A stretch of DNA of 64,000 bases. Source: Amphibalanus amphitrite. Lineage: Eukaryota; Arthropoda; Thecostraca; Balanomorpha; Balanidae. How positions within the stretch are numbered: position 1 is the stretch's first letter; every line of letters starts with the position of its first letter. The stretch spans positions 1 through 64,000 of the forward strand of contig NW_024883486.1 in assembly GCF_019059575.1 (NCBI RefSeq), written 5' to 3'. This document shows, one piece after another, positions 22,720 through 34,501 of this stretch. Both the position numbers and the translations under genes were made by a program. Below the pieces are notes generated by a model that saw nothing but the letters and a program-made list of their open reading frames with translations, searched no databases and had not been told where the DNA came from.

Positions 22720-23450
22720 CATCACAGAGCTCAATTGAAGGTCATGGCGGTTATCTGGGGCACATCAGGTCAGATAGGTCAGCTTGGAGTCATCAGAGGG
22801 GTCACTTAGAGGTTACAGAGGTCATATGGGACACGTCAGGTCACAGAGGTCAATTTGAGTTCATCACAGAGCTCAGTTGGAGGTCACGGAGGTCATCTGG
22901 GACACGTCAGGTTACAGAGGTCAACTTGGGGTCATCACAGAGCTCAATTGGAGGTCATCTGGGACACGTCAGGTCACAGATGTCAACTTGGGGTCACCAC
23001 AGAGCTCTATTGGAGATCACGCAGGTCATCTGTGACACGTCAGGCTACAGAGGTCAACTTGGGGTCATCACAGAGATCAATTGGAGGTCATCTGGGACAC
23101 ATCAGGTCACAGAGGTCAGCTTGGAGTCATCACAGAGTTCAATTGGAGGTCACGGAGGTCATCTGGGACACTTCAGGTAACAGAGGTCAACTTGGGGTCA
23201 TCACAGAGCTCTATTGGAGGTCATGGGGGTCATCAAGGGACACGTCAGGTCACAGAGGTCAACTTGGGGTCATCACAGAGCTCTATTGGAGGTCACGGAG
23301 GTCATCTGGGACACATCAGGTTACAGAGGTCAACTTGGGGTCATCACAAAGCTCAATTGGAGGTCATCTGGAACACGTCAGGTCACAGAGGTCAACTTGG
23401 GGTCATCACAGAGATCAATTCGAGGTCATGGGGGTCATCTGGGACACATC
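22720..23450 (+). repeat. AGGTCA-rich satellite, block 2
   Basis: About nine degenerate units of roughly 72-90 bp are present. AGGTCA hexamers occur repeatedly in direct orientation, often as AGGTCA-CAG-AGGTCA or AGGTCA-CGG-AGGTCA. The overlapping long open frames on the plus strand are by-products of the repeat, not genes. Confidence 0.85.
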
Positions 23451-23881
23451 GTTTTTAGAATTTGGAGAATCTTTTGGGGGATGCCCCTCGCAACGTCCAA
23501 GACCGCCTTTCTGGATTCGCCAGTAGTTGCTGGAATGGTGTTAGGCTACTTCATATCCATGAATACCCCAATAAATGTGAATATAACATATTATGCACCA
23601 TGTTCAACACTCTCGCTGGCGCGGATTGAGGCCTCATAGACGAACCGTTGGTTCTTGCTTTATAACTCGCGTTAGCGGCAACGGATTGCAACGAAATTTT
23701 CAGGATCTCAAGTTTCAACAATTTTCCACGTACCATGCAAATTTCGTGACCATGACCCCAATGACCTGTGACCTGTGACCTCTCCCTCAAGGCCATATCA
23801 ACTTGCGACACAACTTACGACTGCTATTTCAAATTCGTAAGTTGTGTCGTAAATCAGGCACTTTGCGATAGACTTTACTTC

Positions 23882-25070
23882 TTAACCCGCGCCCTGCTGG
23901 GGGGGGGGGGGGGGGGGTGTTTGAACACCCCCCCTTGTGGTTTTTCGCGAATATCTCAAACGCCGCCGTTTTTGGTACACCTTATCATACATCAATTCTA
24001 CACATGTTGTGAAAATTTCAGACCAAGGTCATTCAAGGTCAGGTCACCAGGTCACTTGAAGTGACCTCACCTCATAAAAACTTTCAATGTCTGTCATAGC
24101 TACACCGAGTGACCGATCGCTTTGAAACTTTCAGCGATTGCTAAGAGCAATAGCATGTACAAAATGTATATCTCAGAATTTTGATATCGATGACCTAAGG
24201 TCAGGTCAATTTTGCGACCTCCCCATTATAAGTCAATGGGAGAAAATTGAAATGCGCCTCTTTTGGATGAAAGACATTATAAACACTCCCAAACACCGAA
24301 TTACAAGTGGTTTAGACACACTGAACTTGCAAATGGTGTCCGTGACCCTTGTTTATGCCCTGAGGTCATCCTAGGTCACAAATGGTATCTAACAGTTTTT
24401 CGCAAATAACTTTTGATAGAGGCATGCTAGAGCGATGAAAACGCCTTAGATGTGTTCAGCTCGACGATACGGATCGACTGATATGCAACATGACCCTTTC
24501 CGGTCAGGTCATGACCTTGACCTGAGGTCAAATTTTCAAGTTGACCTTTCAAGGTCAAGTCATAGTTCATTCGATGCGTCTTGACGAGAGGAACACGATG
24601 CCGGTAAAAGTAAGCTCGTACAAGGCTTGGGTCAAAAGTTATTGCAGAAAAACTGTTTTCGAAAAAATCGGCTATTTTTGCAGTTTTTGCCCCCTGCAGG
24701 CAAAACCGTTGACGTTAGGTCAAATCTGAGAGAATTACTCAGAAAGGACGTTAAAAGAGCTATCGAATGCGCTTTTCCGCGGCGCTGTAGCTCTATTAGT
24801 TCCCGAGTTATGCGTTGGCTTCTTGGAAATTGTCGACATTCGACCTGGAAATCGGCGAAATTTTGCCTTCAATGACCTCTGGTGACCTGAGCTTTGACCT
24901 GACCAAAAAATTGACCGAAGTGATTTCCTCATTATTTTTTACGCTCTTTCGAACGCCGCCTTCTGCGTATCGCTACGTGGCCCAGGAGCCGAGTTACAAG
25001 GGGGGGGGTGTTCAAACACCCCCCCCAGCAGGGCGTGGAAATCCAGGACCCCCAGCAGGGCGCGGGTTAA
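23882..25070. mobile_element. TTAA-flanked TIR element, copy 2 (inverted relative to copy 1)
   Basis: It has the same ends as copy 1 in opposite orientation; reverse-complement matches run through the whole element, for example CGTATCGCTACGTGGCCCAG near 24966 against about 21325. A 19-G run, TGTTTGAACA and a 7-C run lie at 23899-23934, and a matching hairpin lies at 25000-25026. Confidence 0.75.
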
Positions 25071-25469
25071 GTAACGCTACTCATCAATTGATCCCTCCAA
25101 AAACGACTTACTACACAACTTGCGACACGTCGCAGCTGCGACGAGGCTTACGACGCTCTGGATCCCCCCAGCCACTTCAGGTTATATCTTCGTCGTCTTA
25201 AGCTTTAAGCTTTTAAAAGTGTTGAAGATGCGATCGACTTGTTGGGTAATAAGCCGGCCATGATCCTGTAAAATGGCTTCATCGTAGATCGATTAGTTTC
25301 TGAGATATAACCGGAAATGTAAAAGTGCAAAACCTACCGCTTAATCTCGCGAGACCTGTACCTGAGCCCTGAGCGCGCCCATGTGTCGCCCCCAGGGCGT
25401 GTCGCCGGACGATTCTGTGTGTCGGACTGAAACCTGAACCTGCCTGAGTGTTATGCTATGACTCCCCAG

Positions 25470-25602
25470 GGCGTGTCGCCGGATGGGGCGGCCGGCTACC
25501 GGGACGGGCTGCGGCGGGCCACCAACGGCCACCCGCTCTCCGCCGAGGAGGTACAGAAGGTCGTCAGCCGGGTGAACCAGCTCTCCAGCTAGCGGCGCAG
25601 AG
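25470..25602 (+). pseudogene. IQGAP-like exon B, copy 3
   Basis: It is a 133-nt copy in frame from GVSPDGAAGYRDGLRRATNG through SAEEVQKVVSRVNQLSS, then TAG. This is the clearest copy for judging the shared lesion. Confidence 0.65.
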
Positions 25603-25888
25603 GTCAGTCACCGCACCGGGCGTATTGCACGGGGACCCTAACAGACGCCTCACTCCTTTCCCTCATCTCAGTTGTTGTTTCATTTTTTTATTATTATAAA
25701 TAATGGAGATAGACCAGAGCATTTTCGGTGCATATATTAGGGTCATGTTACTCCAACGGGGTTGCGTTGTCGGCACAGTCCTGTCTTGTCTGTGTGCTGC
25801 GGCGATGCTCTGCCATCCGGTGACCCAACGCCACTGTCCGCTGACCGAGTGTCGGCTCTCTGCTGACCGTGTAACGTCTGTCCGTCAG

Positions 25889-26010
25889 GGTGGTGGCCGT
25901 GAACGCCTGTCGGACGGCGCCGGAGGGCAGCGCCGGCCGGCTGCTGTCACTGCTGGACCAGCTGCGGCTGCCGGACGCCGGAGCGCTGCCCGACTGGGGT
26001 GTACATCCTG
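25889..26010 (+). pseudogene. IQGAP-like exon C, copy 4
   Basis: It is open and ends DWGVHP in place of DWGLHP, a variant shared with the copies at 52149 and 61287. Confidence 0.7.
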
Positions 26011-26694
26011 GTATGTTACTGGGAGCGGCACGGTGTGTGTTGGGTGCTTCTGACGGTCAGTTGTAGTAACTGTTAGTTCCTCTACTGGCCACCAGGTGAA
26101 AAGCGTATTAGCTGTACAGCAATGTAGAGTTGCTTCAGCTTTGGCGTAAACTTTCTCCTCTTCCGCTCACCATTCACCACCAGAGTCAGCAGCGTCTCGG
26201 CTGGCGGTCCAGTCAGTCAGAGCGAGTGTCTTCACTCGCCACAGCGGGCCGGACCCATTACAGGGCAGCAGAGTTATCAGTTACCAAGCCTTGGCCTATA
26301 AAGAAAACCAGGAAATAGTAGCAATTGCATATATGTAATGATTCTACTCTATTACGTTTGAGCTAGCGAAGCGTATTCCTGTAACGTTTTTAATAGGCTT
26401 GTAAGTCAGCAACCGCTGGGCTGATTGACCTGCGTTACTCTTTGTTGCGCGTAATCCTATCCCTTCCATCTCGTTATTGACTACAACTGATGTATCTTGG
26501 TGAGTTATTGACTACAACTGATGTATCATGGTGAGCGTCGTGACACGTGCGACGTGAAGGGCCAAGAGTGTTCGTTATTCTGCTGCAGTAGCGATTTTGG
26601 GTTGCTCATATATCTTGAACCCTGAACTGCCACGCCGATTGCGCTCAAATTTGGTACACTGTTTGGGACTGGTTGATAGGGATGTGTTTTTTAT

Positions 26695-27385
26695 AACTCG
26701 CATGTGTTTTTCTATAGCGCGGAGAAGAATGTAGGGATTGTTAGGGTTAAGCAGGGACTCACCGATGTTAGATCCCTCTCTGGGTCTTTTCATAGGGGGT
26801 CACGGTCCTGACCCGAGATAGCTGAGCTGTGTCGCAGCCCTGACCTCAGACAGCTGAGCTGTGCACGCCGTCGGCTCGGCCGTCAGTCGCCACAGCCGCT
26901 GACGCCAGTGTCCAAACAGCTCCCAACAATATCCGGCCCTACGGGAGTGATCACCGGAACGGGCTGCATGGTACAGGACGGGCTGGGAACACGTCAACTC
27001 CAGCATGACGTGTTCCCAGTGTACCTGCATGTAGTTTCTTTATTCCTCAGCAGTTGTCATCCCCTTGGCGTTAGTGTTTCGCGTCCCTCCATTGATCACT
27101 CCCGCCTCTGATGGCTTATCCTGCTATACAGGGCCGGATATTGTTTGGAGCTGTTTGGACACTGGCGTCAGCGGCTGTGGCGACTGACGGCCGAGCCGAC
27201 GGCGTGCACAGCTCAGCTGTCTGAGCCCTGAGGTCAGGGCTGCGACACAGCTCAGCTATCTCGGGTCAGGACCGTGACCTATGAAAGGACCCAGAGAGGG
27301 ATCTAACATCGGTGACTCCCTGCTTAACCCTAACACTTGGGATATCCCCACTTTTTTGTCCGCGATATAAAAAACACATGCGGTT
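26695..27385. repeat. Foldback repeat, copy 5
   Basis: The left arm is 26695-26953 and the right arm 27093-27385. The right arm has a short insertion (CTTGGGATAT-like) near 27334 in the otherwise conserved CCCTAACAATCCCC. A second left arm follows directly. Confidence 0.85.
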
Positions 27386-27452
27386 AGAGTACCTGTGTCG
27401 AATTAATTAACTGGTTGATAGGGACTGGTTGATAGGGATGTGTTTTTTTTAT

Positions 27453-27809
27453 AACTCGCATGTGTTTTTTTATAGCGCGGAGAAAAAAGTAGGGATTGTT
27501 AGGGTTAAGCAGGGAGTCACCGATGTTAGATCCCTCTCTGGGTCTTTTCATAGGGGGTCACGGTCCTGACCCGAGATAGCTGAGCTGTGTCGCAGCCCTG
27601 ACCTCAGACAGCTGAGCTGTGCACGCCGTCGGCTCGGCCGTCAGTCGCCACAGCCGCTGACGCCAGTGTCCAAATAGCTCCAAACAATATCCGGCCCTGT
27701 ATAGCAGGATAAGCCATCAGAGGCGGGAGTGATCACCGGAACGGGCTGCATGGTACAGGACGGGCTGGGAACACGTCAACTCCAGCATGACGTGTTCCCA
27801 GTGTACCTG
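27453..27809. repeat. Extra foldback left arm plus partial loop
   Basis: The left arm 27453-27734 is full length. It keeps the TGTATAGCAGGATAAGCCAT segment missing from most left arms, so it matches the right arm end to end. The loop breaks off after CAGTGTACCTG. The join between the preceding right arm and this arm, TCGAATTAATTAACTGGTTG, recurs at about 54771 and 63909. Confidence 0.85.
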
Positions 27810-28128
27810 GATTAGGGTGCATCAAACGCCCCACTTTTTCGAAAAATTTCTACGAACCCCCTGTCACCAAAATTAATTTGTTACGTATCCTAAATGTATC
27901 AACCATGCCAAATTTCAAGAATTTCTGAAGCCATCTAGGGGGTCCGCATTGACCCTAAAGTTAACGAAATTTCATGAAATTGATCATTAATGGCGCTTAA
28001 TTACAAATTATTTAAAATTATTCTTAGGTCAAAATATCTTTTAGAATCGCTAAACATTGCAAGTGCTATCCTAAAACTGCCCACCAAATCAATCTGAAAT
28101 GTATCTGATTTCACCTATAGGAGTCTTG
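27810..28128. other. Unassigned non-coding sequence
   Basis: It is AT-rich sequence between the broken foldback loop and repeat family X. I see no ORF, tandem repeat or recognisable ends. Confidence 0.5.
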
Positions 28129-28620
28129 ACACTCGCCCGTATTGGTGTTTTGTGTGCGTCTAACGTACAGGAGCTGGACCCTCTTGCTGTTCGGTCTCTG
28201 ATTAAGCCAGAGCTTCACGGAAAAACTAGCGTGTTTCCCGTAACGAGAAGAGGCAGATGATATCAATTTCTACGGTCCTAGGTCATTGGTTGACCTTCCA
28301 GGTCAGGTCAATGACCCAAAAGTCGGGAAAATCGGGACCTGGTAGAACTTCGTGAATTGAGTTTGTTGTAGTTTTTCGGGGTGCTGATTACGATTTTCAG
28401 ATCAGTTTTGATCAAAGATGATGTCTCTATGCATTTAGGCTTGGTCGGGTCAGGTCAGGTCAGGTCAACCAGTCGGAGTCCTGCCAGCTATCCATAGTAG
28501 GTGTAAATCACCACCGACAGCTTCGAAATATTACGAAGGCTTCGAATAAATATTACGAAATATTACGATTAATATGTTACGAAGGCAACAAAACTACTTC
28601 GTAAGTGTTCAATGCTCAAA
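28129..28620. repeat. Dispersed repeat family X, copy 2
   Basis: It carries the shared motifs of the copy at 12240-13810 in the same order without the LINE, and so provides its empty site at about 28282-28290. The following 28621-28955 is unassigned non-coding sequence up to the LINE tail. Confidence 0.65.
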
Positions 28621-29580
28621 CGTTTCAATGTAGTCACGCTTACGAGATGAGTAGACATTAGACAATGCTCTTATCATCAGACGCTACTGCAGTGTCAGTG
28701 CGTCTGCTTTTTGAAAGGCCTGCGCTCTCTCTCGTCTTTCTGGGCCATGTATCTGGTGCAACAACTATATAGCGCGGTGCAACAACTACATATACCTATA
28801 GCGCCAACCATTCAGCGTTGCATCCACTCGTCGACGCACGGGGAAGGGTCTTTCACAAGGAGATGAAACTCCAGAAAGTAGCAACTGGCATGTCTCAGAT
28901 ATTCCATTCCGGTCACCTGAGGTTCCGGAGGTTTCGTTCACGTGATCGTGACCTATTTTTTTTTTCACATTAAAATAGTTTATTCAACACGACTCAACAG
29001 CACCGTTCATTCAGACACAGTATTGGCTTCGTCCGCGCACAGGTGCCGGCCCATGCGGCGTACAAAAAAAAGAAGAAACAGAAACATCCTCACGATATTC
29101 GCAAAACACCGCCGGCATCCGGCACCATCGCCAAGCGACCGCCGCAACGCGCGCGCCCGACGCCGCCGCGTTCCTGAGAACGATTTATCCCTGTTTACCG
29201 CACAAGTGATTCATTCAGAGATGAGTCCTTAAGTCCGTCCAGATTAGTTTGAGAGGTTCGTACCATGATGCCGTCCGTCCGAGTCCGTCCGAATGAGGCC
29301 AGGAAGTCTGTCTGCCCTAATGGTACGCCGGGCGGCCTGCCCGGCCGAGCCGGGACGGCGCTGGAAATCAGCGGAGACCGTCCCGGTCCCGGGGAGGACT
29401 GCGGTCCTCAGCCGCCTAGCCGAGGGTCCTCCCCAGCCGGGAGGATCAGGGCTCCCCCCGGCGCCCCCGACAGGCCGCCGGGCGTCAGTTCCCGCCCGCG
29501 CCGCCCCGGCGCAGGCACTGGGCGGCGCGAGTCCGGGAAGATTGTACCAGGTGGATCCAGATAAAAATAAACCCAATGGG

Positions 29581-32500
29581 CTAGTCGCGCCATCGCGACA
29601 GAGGGCGCAGTATGGGCGCCCAAATTTCATCGCATCTAGTCTTCCTGTCTGTAATTACACTTATGTATTTTTCAACTCTGTAAACACGGAATAATACCTT
29701 GGCCATTTCTTCAACACTTGGCCGATTTTTGTTCGACCGACATCGCCAAACATATTGTTTTGCGATCAATATTAAAAGTTGTATTGACTCTGTAGACATG
29801 CTGGGGGATCCATGCTCTAACTTATTAAGAATAACACTAACTCTGTCCAACAACGTTATACTATAAACACGATTCATATCTCGCCAGAACGTTTGGGCTA
29901 CTTCGCACTCCCAAAAAACGTGGAGAAGACTTTCTGGGACCACAGGACAATAGTAACATTCGTTTGAATCCACTATGCCAAAAATTTGCAGCCTCTTATT
30001 TGCTGGAAGAATACGGTGGATTAACCTCAATTGCAACCAGCGTACTGCTATGTCATCCGTTGTTTTGTACAAAGCATCATACACTTTGGTCCACTGCATA
30101 TTGACAGGCAAATTCAATTCTCTGGCCCATTTTGAGTGACTGATTTCTGGCTCAACGCAAGTTTTAAACAACTTATGGTAAGCCCATTTTGCCACGTGCG
30201 TGGCTGATTCTAGCTCTAAAAGTTCAGCTGAGTAATTCTGAAAAATCGCGGGCTTGTCTGCTATAAGAGTCAGTTTCCATTCGTTTGGGATAGAGGTTAA
30301 TAATGCCAGGGCAGATAGTGGATGCAACCCGTATTTTGAACTTAGCTCTCGAGCTGTATACATTGACCTGGTTTGAATATTATATAAATTTCCGATGCGC
30401 ACCACATTGTTTCTTTCCATCAGTCTCCATTCGTAAACACCAGATGCTTCGAGTTTAATATTTGCGTTTAAATATAGGACTTGACTTAACACCGCTTCCC
30501 CTGGTAACTTGGTCTCCTCTGGCCTCTTTATTACGTTCCACGCTAAAAGCGCTTCTCTCCAGAATGCGCTTTTCACTTTTCTCTGAATAACCTCCGGGGA
30601 CATATTACATTCAAAGATATTGAGATCGTTTGGCAACGAAAATATAGGCTTCACTACATTTTTCCAGCTCGACTTCAGGTCACTATCAGCGTACTTTTTT
30701 ATCCACATTATCTTTAGACTATCTGCCCGGCAATTGATGTCTGGAACTTGAAGCCCTCCATGTTTATATTTACTTTTTAACGTGGCCCGCTTTATTTTGT
30801 CTTTTTTGTTCCCCCATATAAAATTGAATATTATTGTTTCAATCGACTTAATCAGCACTGGGTTCGGTTTCGGCAGGACGGTCATTAAATATGTCAGCTG
30901 GGATAACGCTTCAGTTTTTACCAAGTGCACTCTGCCATATGGAGTGAGATATCTGTAGGACCATAGCTCTAGTCTAGTTTTTAAGTGGTTGATTTTCTTT
31001 TCATAATTAAGATTCCCTATATCTATGTTCGGGTCGTTCGGTATTTTTATGCCTAACACTTCCAAAGGTGTCGCTTCCCAAAAAAGATCGAGGTGGCTGC
31101 AGATTGGTCCCTTTATGTCGGCATCCTTCCCGATCCAAAAAGGTTTAGTCTTTTGCCTATTCAGCTGGAGGCCTGAAATTAGCTTAAAGTCTTCGAACAA
31201 CGTCACGCAATTCTCCAATGAGGTCTCGGAGCCATCCAATACCACAGTGACGTCGTCCGCATATGCCGTGACCTTAATATTGGAATTGCCGACCCGCAAT
31301 CCTACAATGTTTTGTGCCGCTCTTATTTCTGTCAGAAGTGGTTCGAGGCACAACAAAAACAAATAACTTAACGGGCAGCCCTGTCTCAAGCCTTTCCGTA
31401 AAACGTACGCCTTTGAGAGATGTCCGTTTATCTGCACCACTGCGCGCGGAAAATTGTCGTTATTTACATTTCCGTATAGGCTAGAGATTAGTTTAACTAT
31501 ATCTGGACCAAAACCAAAGCGTTTTAGAGTATTTATCAGATAGTCCCAGTCTACTGTATCATATGCCTTCTTAAAATCACATGCGAGAAGCAGCCCAAGT
31601 TTGTCATAATCATTGCAATGTTCCATTAAATCTAAAATAAGTCGGATATTTTCACCAATGAATCGCCCCTTTATAAAACCGGTTTGATCTCCGTCGATAC
31701 AACTTTTGATTACTCTTCCTAAGCGCGCTGCAATGGCTTTAGTGAATATTTTGTAAGGCACGTCCAAAAGACTAATTGGTCTTAAATTATTAATAAACCG
31801 TGGGTCCTTGTCCCGCTTCGGAATCAAAATTGTCACAGAGTTTTTGAAATCTGCTCTTGTTCTACCAGTGTCCTGAATCTCCTGTAGCGCTCTCACCACC
31901 ACTGGTTATAGTTCTTGCCAGAAACACTTGTAAAATTCTGCTGTGTATCCAGCAGGACCTGGGGATGTTCCATTCTTAAGTGAGAACAGTGCTGTGCGTA
32001 ATTCTGACTCTGTTAAGGGACCTTCGCATAGCCTACTTTCTTCTGATCTTAGTCTATACGTATGTTCAAAAAAGTTCAGTTCTCTCTCCGACTCCCTCAT
32101 TGCGTCTTTCTTGTACATATCTGCAAAATATGTTCTACCTTCCTCGAGCATATCTTGAATCCTGTCGGAAAATCCGTCATCCCCTTTGGAATATCGCAGA
32201 CTTAAGGACGTAAATGTGTTTGGTGGCCCAGTACGATTTTTTAACGCGTGAAAATATTTTGTGCCCCTTTCCCCTAGTCGTCTCCATCTCACTCTCGCTT
32301 TAAACATATTGTCATGGGTACATTTCGAAATAATTTCATCTCTTTCATCCTTAGCTGCCTGTAGCCTACTGTTTTGTGCCGCAGTGGGAGATGTCGCCTG
32401 AGATATCGTGTCTATTTCTGACTGTATAGCATCAAATTTCCCACATAATTCTTTTTTTCTTCGAGTCGCATAAGAAATTATGTCTCCCCGGAGTACTGCT

Positions 32501-33393
32501 AAAAGAGTATCGGAGAGGAGGCCTGGTGACATTTCAGGATGTTCATTTTCTGCCAGAATCTGTGGGATACGCATTTTTATTAACTCTACGAAGGCATCTT
32601 CTTTCAACAGGCTATTATTAAATTTCCAGTACGAGCGGCCACGCTCACAACTATTTACTTCTATCGTAAGACTGACTAAACTGTGATCGGTGAGGTAGCC
32701 ATCGACTATTTCTGATTGCGCACTACTTTTACTTAGGATAAATGCTTTACTACACAAAAAGAAATCTATCCGTGATTTTGAAGGTGGCAACTTTCTAGAA
32801 AAAGTGAATTGTTTGCGGCAAGGATGATTTGCTCTCCAAATATCCACTAAATCATGCGCATTCGCGAAGTTCATAATGACCTCTCTGCATTTACGGTTAT
32901 TTTGCGGGCATTTTTTAACCGATTGACGATCAATGCTGGTATCCATGCAGAAATTAAAATCTCCCCCTAAAACGATATAATCGCTATCGATCAAGCTTAA
33001 TGTTTCGCACATCTTTTCAAAAGTGGATGGCTCATCGGCATTGGGCCCGTACACGTTACAGAGTATCAGTTTAACACCTTGCATAATTAGTTCAAGCAAA
33101 ACAAATCTGCCTGTGGGGTCTCTGTGCACCTTTATTACTTTAACGCGGAAGCCTGGCTTCAAAAGTATAGCTACTCCTCTGCTTATGTCAGTTCCGTTTG
33201 CGAAAAAGCCTTCTCCACCCCATTCGTTAAGCCACAATTTCTCGCAAGCTTCGTCTGCATGAGTTTCTTGCAAGAATACAAAATCTAAATTCAATTTTTT
33301 AAACCAGGTAAACATTTTTCGTCTTTTGGACGCTAATGGTCTATTCGTTCTCAGTCCGTTGACGTTAACTGTCGCTAGTCGTAAAGAAGTCAT
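29581..33393 (-). pseudogene. L1/Tx1-like ORF2: endonuclease and reverse transcriptase, one in-frame stop
   Basis: This would nick target DNA and prime reverse transcription. It starts MTSLRLATVNVNGLRTN, an APE-type endonuclease, with FLQETHADE, GGDFNFCMD and TDHSLVSL motifs. The frame runs 495 codons to a TAA at 31906-31908, then continues in the same frame through the RT: RPISLLDVPYKIFTKAIAAR, TGFIKGRFIGENIRL, CDFKKAYDTVDWDYL, GLRQGCPLS and YADDV near 31255-31266. A C-terminal CYYC...H...C motif typical of L1/Tx1-like ORF2 follows. One substitution separates it from a full-length frame of about 1270 codons, so decay is recent. As it stands it would yield only the endonuclease part. Confidence 0.9.
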
Positions 33394-34501
33394 AGTCGTT
33401 TTACTAACGTCTTGCAGTCGTATGGTAGTTCTCTCCTAATTATGATAGCTACGGATGCTTCTCGCGCGGCGTCCGGCGCACGCCCGGCGGCGATCACTTC
33501 CCGGTGCTTAGGTAATACGTGATACAGATTAAAAAAAAATGATACATGAACGAAACATACCCTGGTGTCTCGGGCTCGGCCAGGAAACTACATTATCTGA
33601 CAATTGACATACAAGGTCACACGCTTATCCTATAACAATTATGGTTTAATCTTTTGATTTAAGAAGCAAATTTAGCACTGGGTGACATAATGGCTTCGAT
33701 TTCTACCTACATGTATACATATCATGATAATCTGTCGTTACCTCCGCATTCCCACAACAAAGAGACACAAAAACAACGCCACTCGTCAGATCCTGCTCCA
33801 TCCCCCCCCCCCCCGGACCCGCAGGGCCGCGCATCGCGGGTCAACAGTATTACCCCGCGCCGGGTCGCCGCCCCGCAGCCGGCCCGGCCCGGGTCAGCGC
33901 CCAGGGCGGCCAGCCGGCCGGCGCTCGGCCGCCCGCCGCTCCCATGCGGCCGACCCCCTGTCAGCCGCCGGACAGCAGCAGCCCGCCGGACAGCGCTCAG
34001 CAGCTCGCCGAGCAGCCGGCCAGCCCCCAACAGCCGCCCAGCACCCCGCCGCCGTCACCCCGAACCAGCTCGCTGTCAGCCCGCGTCCAGGAGCCGAAAC
34101 ACTCCCCCCCCCCAGCCCCACCCGGCCACCAGCCGCCCCGCGCACGTGCCGCACCCGGCAGCACGGCCCTCGGGGACAGGCCGGCGAGCATGGACAATCG
34201 CCGAACCGCATGCTACAAAACTGACGGATCCTGCTATAAGTACATTTTCACATTTCACCTTTACGGCCGCATAAAGGGGGGGGGGAGACGTGAGTACATA
34301 AAAACGAAGGGGCAGGATTAAATTCGTGCAAAACCTTGTACTTATGTATTTTATCCAATACCTATGACAGCCAGCCAACGGCCGCCCGAATCCCGGACCA
34401 GGACGCAAGGGGAGCGGAGGGGGGGGGGGGAGGGACAAGGACTTCCTACTCAACAAAGGAGTTAGTCTTTCTCGTCACTCTTGTCGTCCTCCAGATCCTG
34501 T
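33394..34501 (-). other. LINE inter-ORF region
   Basis: It holds a GC-rich block at about 33790-34200 with C runs, and G runs at about 34277 and 34420. Overlapping open frames on both strands here follow from base composition, and none resembles a protein I know. The spacing between ORF1 and ORF2 is longer than usual for L1-type elements, so part may be an additional insertion. Confidence 0.5.

Larger units (their letters stand above)
20281..25172. mobile_element. 4.9-kb composite TIR element
   Basis: The ends are inverted: GCCGGGGGGATCCAGGGCGT at the left and, from the right, GGCTGGGGGGATCCAGAGCG. It interrupts the monomer between GAAAATTA and ACTTCAGG, with about 4-6 bp of target missing and no clear duplication. 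Subterminal motifs related to TCGCAAGTTACGACAC recur at both ends and internally (about 23809-23863). No transposase was seen. It contains two inverted TTAA-flanked elements and two blocks of an AGGTCA-rich satellite. Confidence 0.65.

Noticed and set aside
20834..23639. Long plus-strand open frames rich in SSQSSIGGH-type peptides
   Set aside because: They appear in several frames at once and follow the DNA satellite period; no start context or known domain.
29244..29694. Open frames in the GC-rich block downstream of LINE ORF2
   Set aside because: They overlap on both strands and are best read as the LINE 3' UTR.
33690..34456. Proline/arginine-rich open frames on both strands
   Set aside because: GC-rich composition keeps all frames open; no motif or consistent frame, and the region lies between LINE ORFs.
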